Shown here in pieces: positions 60,701 through 64,000 of a DNA stretch of 64,000 bases. Under the pieces are notes generated by a model. The model saw only the letters and a list, made by a program, of their open reading frames with translations. It was not told where the DNA came from and did not search any database. Position 1 is the first letter of the stretch. Every line of letters starts with the position of its first letter. Source of the stretch: Heterotrichella gracilis (lineage: Eukaryota > Sar > Xanthophyceae > Tribonematales > Xanthonemataceae); the NCBI GenBank assembly GCA_032358255.1, contig JAULBX010001558.1:90148-154147 (forward strand), given 5' to 3'. The translations under genes and the position numbers were made by a program.

Positions 60701-63700
60701 CCCTAGCCCTCATATTCTGCCCAACCCTAACCCTGCCAGACCCTAACCCTCATACTATCTCAAGCCCCAGCCCTCGCGCCTTACCCGCTGCGCCTCCAGA
60801 TCGTAGATGTACAGGCTGTTGTCCCCTGTCCCCGCAACCACCTCCCGGTTGTCGGCGCTCCATTTTATGGACCAGATGCCAAAGCTGGAGGTCATGACTC
60901 GATCGCCCGCCCCTACAAAGTTGAGCGGCTCGTGCACGTCGGTCACGTTGGCCTCGCTCTCCACGCTGCCCCAGGTCTCCACACCCACGTTCACCTGCAG
61001 GGGGGTGGGGAGGGTGCATGGTGGTGAGGGGAGGAAAGAGGTGGGTGGTGTGTGGGTGGTGGAGGATACCATGTGCACCAATTGGGTACAAGGTGGTAGA
61101 GGGGGGTATGTGTCACAGTTGAGCGGCTCGTGCACATCTGTCACGTTGGCCTTGCTCTCAATGCTGCCCCAGGTCTTCACACCCACGTTCACCTGCAAGG
61201 GGATTAGGGTTTAGGGATTGGGGTTTAGGGTGGCCTTGCTCTCCATGCTGCCCCAGGTCTGCACACCCACGTTCACCTGCAGGTATATTATGAAACAGGG
61301 TGAGGAAAGCAGGTCTTGACCCTCAGGCCCTAAATAAAACCTTCCCCCAGCTCCCTGCCCCAAAGACCAACCCAAAAATTAGCAAGTCGCGTGCATCAGC
61401 CCAGTCCCAGAAGCCCTAACCAAACCCTGCTGCCAACCGCGCACCATGTGCACCACCGGCGTGATTGACGAGTAGAGCAGGAACCGCTGATCCGGCGACA
61501 GGCAACTGACTTTGACGGTCAAAATTTGACCCTCAGTCACACCCTCGAAAACCCCAAATCCCGACCCGACAATTAGAAGGCCATGTGTATCAGCCCCGCC
61601 CCAGAACACTTGACCCAACAACCCAACCCCCCACCCCGCACCATGTGCACCACCGGTGTGATTGACGAGTAGAGCAGGAAGCGCTGGTCGGGCGACAGGC
61701 ACGTGTCTGTCACCGTCCACCTCAGGTTGCGCGCATACACGTCCTTCTTCATCTTGAACCCGCTGGCCACGTGGTACATGCGGATGCGCCGCTGGTGCTG
61801 GAACGCGGCTGCGCGGTGGGGTTAGGGTTTTGGTCAGGTGTTGAATTTGGTAGTGGAGGCATGCATGCGGGCGCCCAATGGGAACAGGGTAGAGGTTAGG
61901 GTTTTTTGGGAGGCCATAAGAGGGTGTGAAGTGCACGTCCTTCTTCATCTTGAACCCACGTAATACATGCAGACACCGCTGGCCCTGGAATGAGGATTGA
62001 CATGGGGATTGCCGCAGGTATGGTGGGGTTCTGGGATAAAGGAATCAGGCTTGCCATGGGCAGCCATGGGGTACGGTGCAGATGCAGCATGTCCAATGCG
62101 CAAATAGATACTTCTTTTGGCAATGGCCAACATTCTACAGGGTGTGGTACATGCGGATGTGGCGCTCATCCCACCCACCAGGGACATGCGTCTGTGATGC
62201 ATATTTTGCACATGCGCAGATTAATGGTGTATCAGCGCCGCCATTAACAGTGTCAGTTAAGCCTTGGCTCTAGGACTGGGTTGAGGCATACCCAGACATG
62301 CTAACCTGGCTTCAAAGCTGGAACGCAAATAGAGAGAGAGAGAGAGAGAGCGCCGCCCGCACGCACCCACAAAGAAGCTCCCCCCCTGCGAGAACTGCCC
62401 TATGTACGCCCTGCTCTCCATTTGGTCGATGAGCTTGGTGACGTGGTTGGGCACAGCAGTGGAGATGGTGATGCCGCGCTGCTGGGAGGGGGACAGCTGG
62501 CCGGAACCTGGGGACAAAGTATGATTAACATTTGCATAAATTGCATGAAAGAAGAGGGCAGAAGAGGGCAGATAATGAACAATGGGAGCTTTTTCTCAAG
62601 TGAGTATGGTGACAACAACAACCATTAACAAAGCTACCTGAAGGAACGAGCAAAACCCGGCCATGGCAAGAGCGACGCGAACACAATTGTTCATGAAATG
62701 GTTTCAAAACATTTATATTCGGCCTCACAAAGACCTGCACCCGCACCTGTCAGGTTTGCTTGGCGCGCCAGCAGCATGTGGGTCACGCTGGGGGGCGTCT
62801 GGAGGCGCAGCAAGGGGGGGGAAGCGGAGGTGGACGCAGCGGGGGGCGGTCTCTGCAGGAGCCAGGAAATCATGTGGGTGTGAGTGTGGTGGTGGTGGTG
62901 TGGGGGTGCAGGATGGGGTGCAGGATGGAAGGGGGGACAGAGGGAGCATTTTTGGGGATTGCGAGCTTCTCTGCCACTTGCGCGCTTGCAACATCGGCAC
63001 CAAGGCCAGCCATGTAAACACTCCATTCTCTGTGGCATGTCTGGCATGCCCCGCACAGCACTGGTCGCTGCTCTACCCACCCCAGTCGCCATAGGTAGAG
63101 GCGGCATGCATGAAATCCTGGCCCAGTGGTGTGTGGCGCGGGGGATAGGTTTTTATTGCGGGGCAGGGCGGTGCAAAATGTGCGTGCTATACAACAAGGT
63201 GGGCATTTTAACCCGCATGCAGTGTGTGGCATGCAATCATGACAGAGCCTGCCCAACACACCTGTGTGGGCCACTGCCGGTGGGTGTAAGTGGCGGTGGC
63301 GCATACCGACCTCATGGTGTGTGGGAGCGCAGTGCATGCTACATATGCGCGCTATGCGACATCGCAACAAGGCCTACGGTGGCCATTCCAACCCCACATG
63401 CAATGTATGGCATGCAGTCATGCCCGCCACCATGCCCCCCCCAGCCCGCCCTCACCTGCGTGGCCCGCTGCCGGTGGTCGTAGGTGGCGGTGGCGAGTAT
63501 CAACTCCTGACCCAGGTCGGTGCCGCCGGTGACCAGGGGCGACAGGCGGGTGGTGGCGGGGGCGCGCCCATCCACAAACGTGGGGCCGGGCGTGGGGTCG
63601 CCCCGCCGCGGCCGCTCGTCCAGCAGGTCGTCCGCGTCGCCGCCACTGGCGTCGCTGCCGACGTCCTCGTCGGACCCCTGCTCCTCGTCGCTCGTGCTGG

Positions 63701-63950
63701 CATCCATGGCGTCGGCATCCCCGCTGGAACCGAACGCGCTGGAGCCGTCCCCTATGTCGCTATCGCTGTCGTCGTCGTCGGTTTCGAACCCGGAGCTTCC
63801 CTCCTCGTCGCTGTTGTCCATCGGGATGGCAGGGGCCGCACCCGGGAGCCGCGCGAACCCGCCGTTTGCAAACCCCGCCCGCAGCTGTGCCATCACCTCT
63901 TCCGGGATGTCGGCAAGCCCCAGGGGGTCCGCCTCGCGGGCGTCCGCCAT
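57778..63950 (-). CDS. DCAF11: DCAF11 (WDR23) WD40 substrate receptor of CUL4-DDB1
   Basis: Ten exons, transcription order: 63950-63456, 62852-62747, 62507-62367, 61808-61642, 60994-60785, 60171-60067, 59784-59695, 59177-59053, 58609-58422, 57965-57778; phases agree, 604 residues. Residues 1-165 are acidic and Ser/Asp-rich; the WD40 propeller follows. Family blocks in order: YIGQFSQGGSFFVGA, IRMYHVASGFKMKKDVYAR, LSPDQRFLLYSSITPVVH, EAHSDDINSVAFAD, VYSASDDHLIKVWDRR, GHTEGLTHLDS, YLISNCKDQTIKLWDIRK, LRGHAVLQTLVRAYFSP, then WHPHLPLFVSTAFDGAVLLW. The WDRR and WDIR sequences are DWD (WDxR) boxes that bind DDB1. The animal homologue (DCAF11/WDR23) targets NRF2/SKN-1 for degradation. Nuclear or cytosolic. 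Starts at the ATG 63950, just inside a run of G at the window edge. Confidence 0.94.
58075..58369 (-). repeat. Four tandem copies of DCAF11 exon 9 donor edge
   Basis: Partial copy 58075-58097, then 58128-58196, 58222-58290 and 58303-58369 repeat the end of exon 9 and donor (58420-58478). Units are about 90 bp and joined by GATTTAGGGTTTTGTTAGGG-like filler. Confidence 0.9.
58778..59025 (-). repeat. Two copies of DCAF11 exon 8 donor edge
   Basis: 58778-58850 and 58955-59025 repeat 59047-59107 (the GGCAGCTGCACRTGCGCCTG segment and donor), each next to AAACCCTAAC-type sequence. Confidence 0.88.
60425..60645 (-). repeat. Two copies of DCAF11 exon 5 donor edge
   Basis: 60425-60548 is a diverged copy of about 60785-60890, and 60605-60645 is a short, closer copy. 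Between them and the exon lies a long CCCTAACCCT-like run (60650-60780). Confidence 0.8.
61117..61282 (-). repeat. Two copies of DCAF11 exon 5 acceptor edge
   Basis: 61117-61201 and 61230-61282 repeat the beginning of exon 5 with its acceptor (60927-61001). A GGGTTTAGGGATTGGGGTTT filler lies between them. Confidence 0.9.
61438..61520 (-). repeat. Copy of DCAF11 exon 4 donor edge
   Basis: Repeats 61639-61710 including the GTGCGG donor; the last ~20 bp diverge. A further scrambled partial copy of the same exon is at 61930-61990. Confidence 0.88.
62262..62326 (+). repeat. Dispersed ~60-bp element, copy 3 of 3
   Basis: Shares TTGGCTCTxGGACTGGGTTG and the following GAGGCATACCCAGxCATGCT core with the copies at 16948 and 35821. 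Lies in a DCAF11 intron. Confidence 0.85.
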
Positions 63951-64000
63951 CTGCGGCCGGGGTGGGGGGAGCCGGGTGGGGGGGGGGGGGGGGAGGGGGG

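Noticed and set aside
1-64000. CRISPR array or prokaryotic operon
   Set aside because: Repeats are exon-edge copies and microsatellites with no regular spacers, and all genes are intron-rich.
63980-64000. Poly-G run at the window end as a feature
   Set aside because: Simple low-complexity sequence at the edge, upstream of the DCAF11 ATG, with no evident function.

Overview
This is eukaryotic nuclear DNA. The genes have many GT-AG introns. The exons are GC-rich, and the introns are sprinkled with the plant/green-algal telomere heptamer TTTAGGG/CCCTAAA. Two genes encode ciliary or microtubule proteins (an alpha-tubulin acetyltransferase and a CEP162-type transition-zone protein), so the best guess is a flagellated green alga. 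The window alone does not give the genus. There is one run of 100 Ns (30648-30747), so this is a scaffold piece.

I rebuilt eleven genes by hand by joining exons at GT...AG sites so that reading phase is kept throughout. Order and strand: omega-amidase NIT2 (+, 5' end off the window, 1-1057); ATAT1 (-, 1894-4064); an unknown secreted protein (+, 4581-7079); CEP162 homologue (-, 8053-16172); an unknown two-TM protein (-, 18200-19790); an unknown Ser/Pro-rich protein (+, 21901-25339); TMEM230 homologue (-, 26348-27618); a FAN/NSMAF-type GRAM-BEACH protein (+, 28433-40837); dihydropyrimidinase with signal peptide and KDEL (-, 42017-47028); an AAAP amino-acid transporter (+, 48313-55699); DCAF11, a WD40 CUL4 receptor (-, 57778-63950). 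Neighbours mostly alternate strand, giving convergent 3' ends and divergent shared promoters. The genes do not form one pathway. ATAT1 and CEP162 share a ciliary theme, and the rest are ordinary housekeeping or membrane-traffic functions.

The most unusual feature is how the introns are built. In CEP162, the two-TM gene, FAN, dihydropyrimidinase, the transporter and DCAF11, introns carry one to four nearby, partly diverged copies of the neighbouring exon edge. A copy usually includes the splice donor or acceptor, and copies are usually joined by TTTAGGG-like or degenerate CCTAGGG/CCCTAA tracts. I counted roughly thirty such copies. They look like repeated local duplication with telomere-like filler and create decoy splice sites. 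Other points of note: the FAN homologue has armadillo-like helices where animal FAN has WD40 repeats; the dihydropyrimidinase looks ER-luminal; a dispersed element of about 60 bp occurs three times; a broken piggyBac-like fragment and a tRNA-T-arm-like tandem repeat lie inside a transporter intron.

No CRISPR, rRNA gene, convincing tRNA gene or prokaryote-type operon was seen. Exon calls rest on splice logic and remembered family sequences; no search was run.
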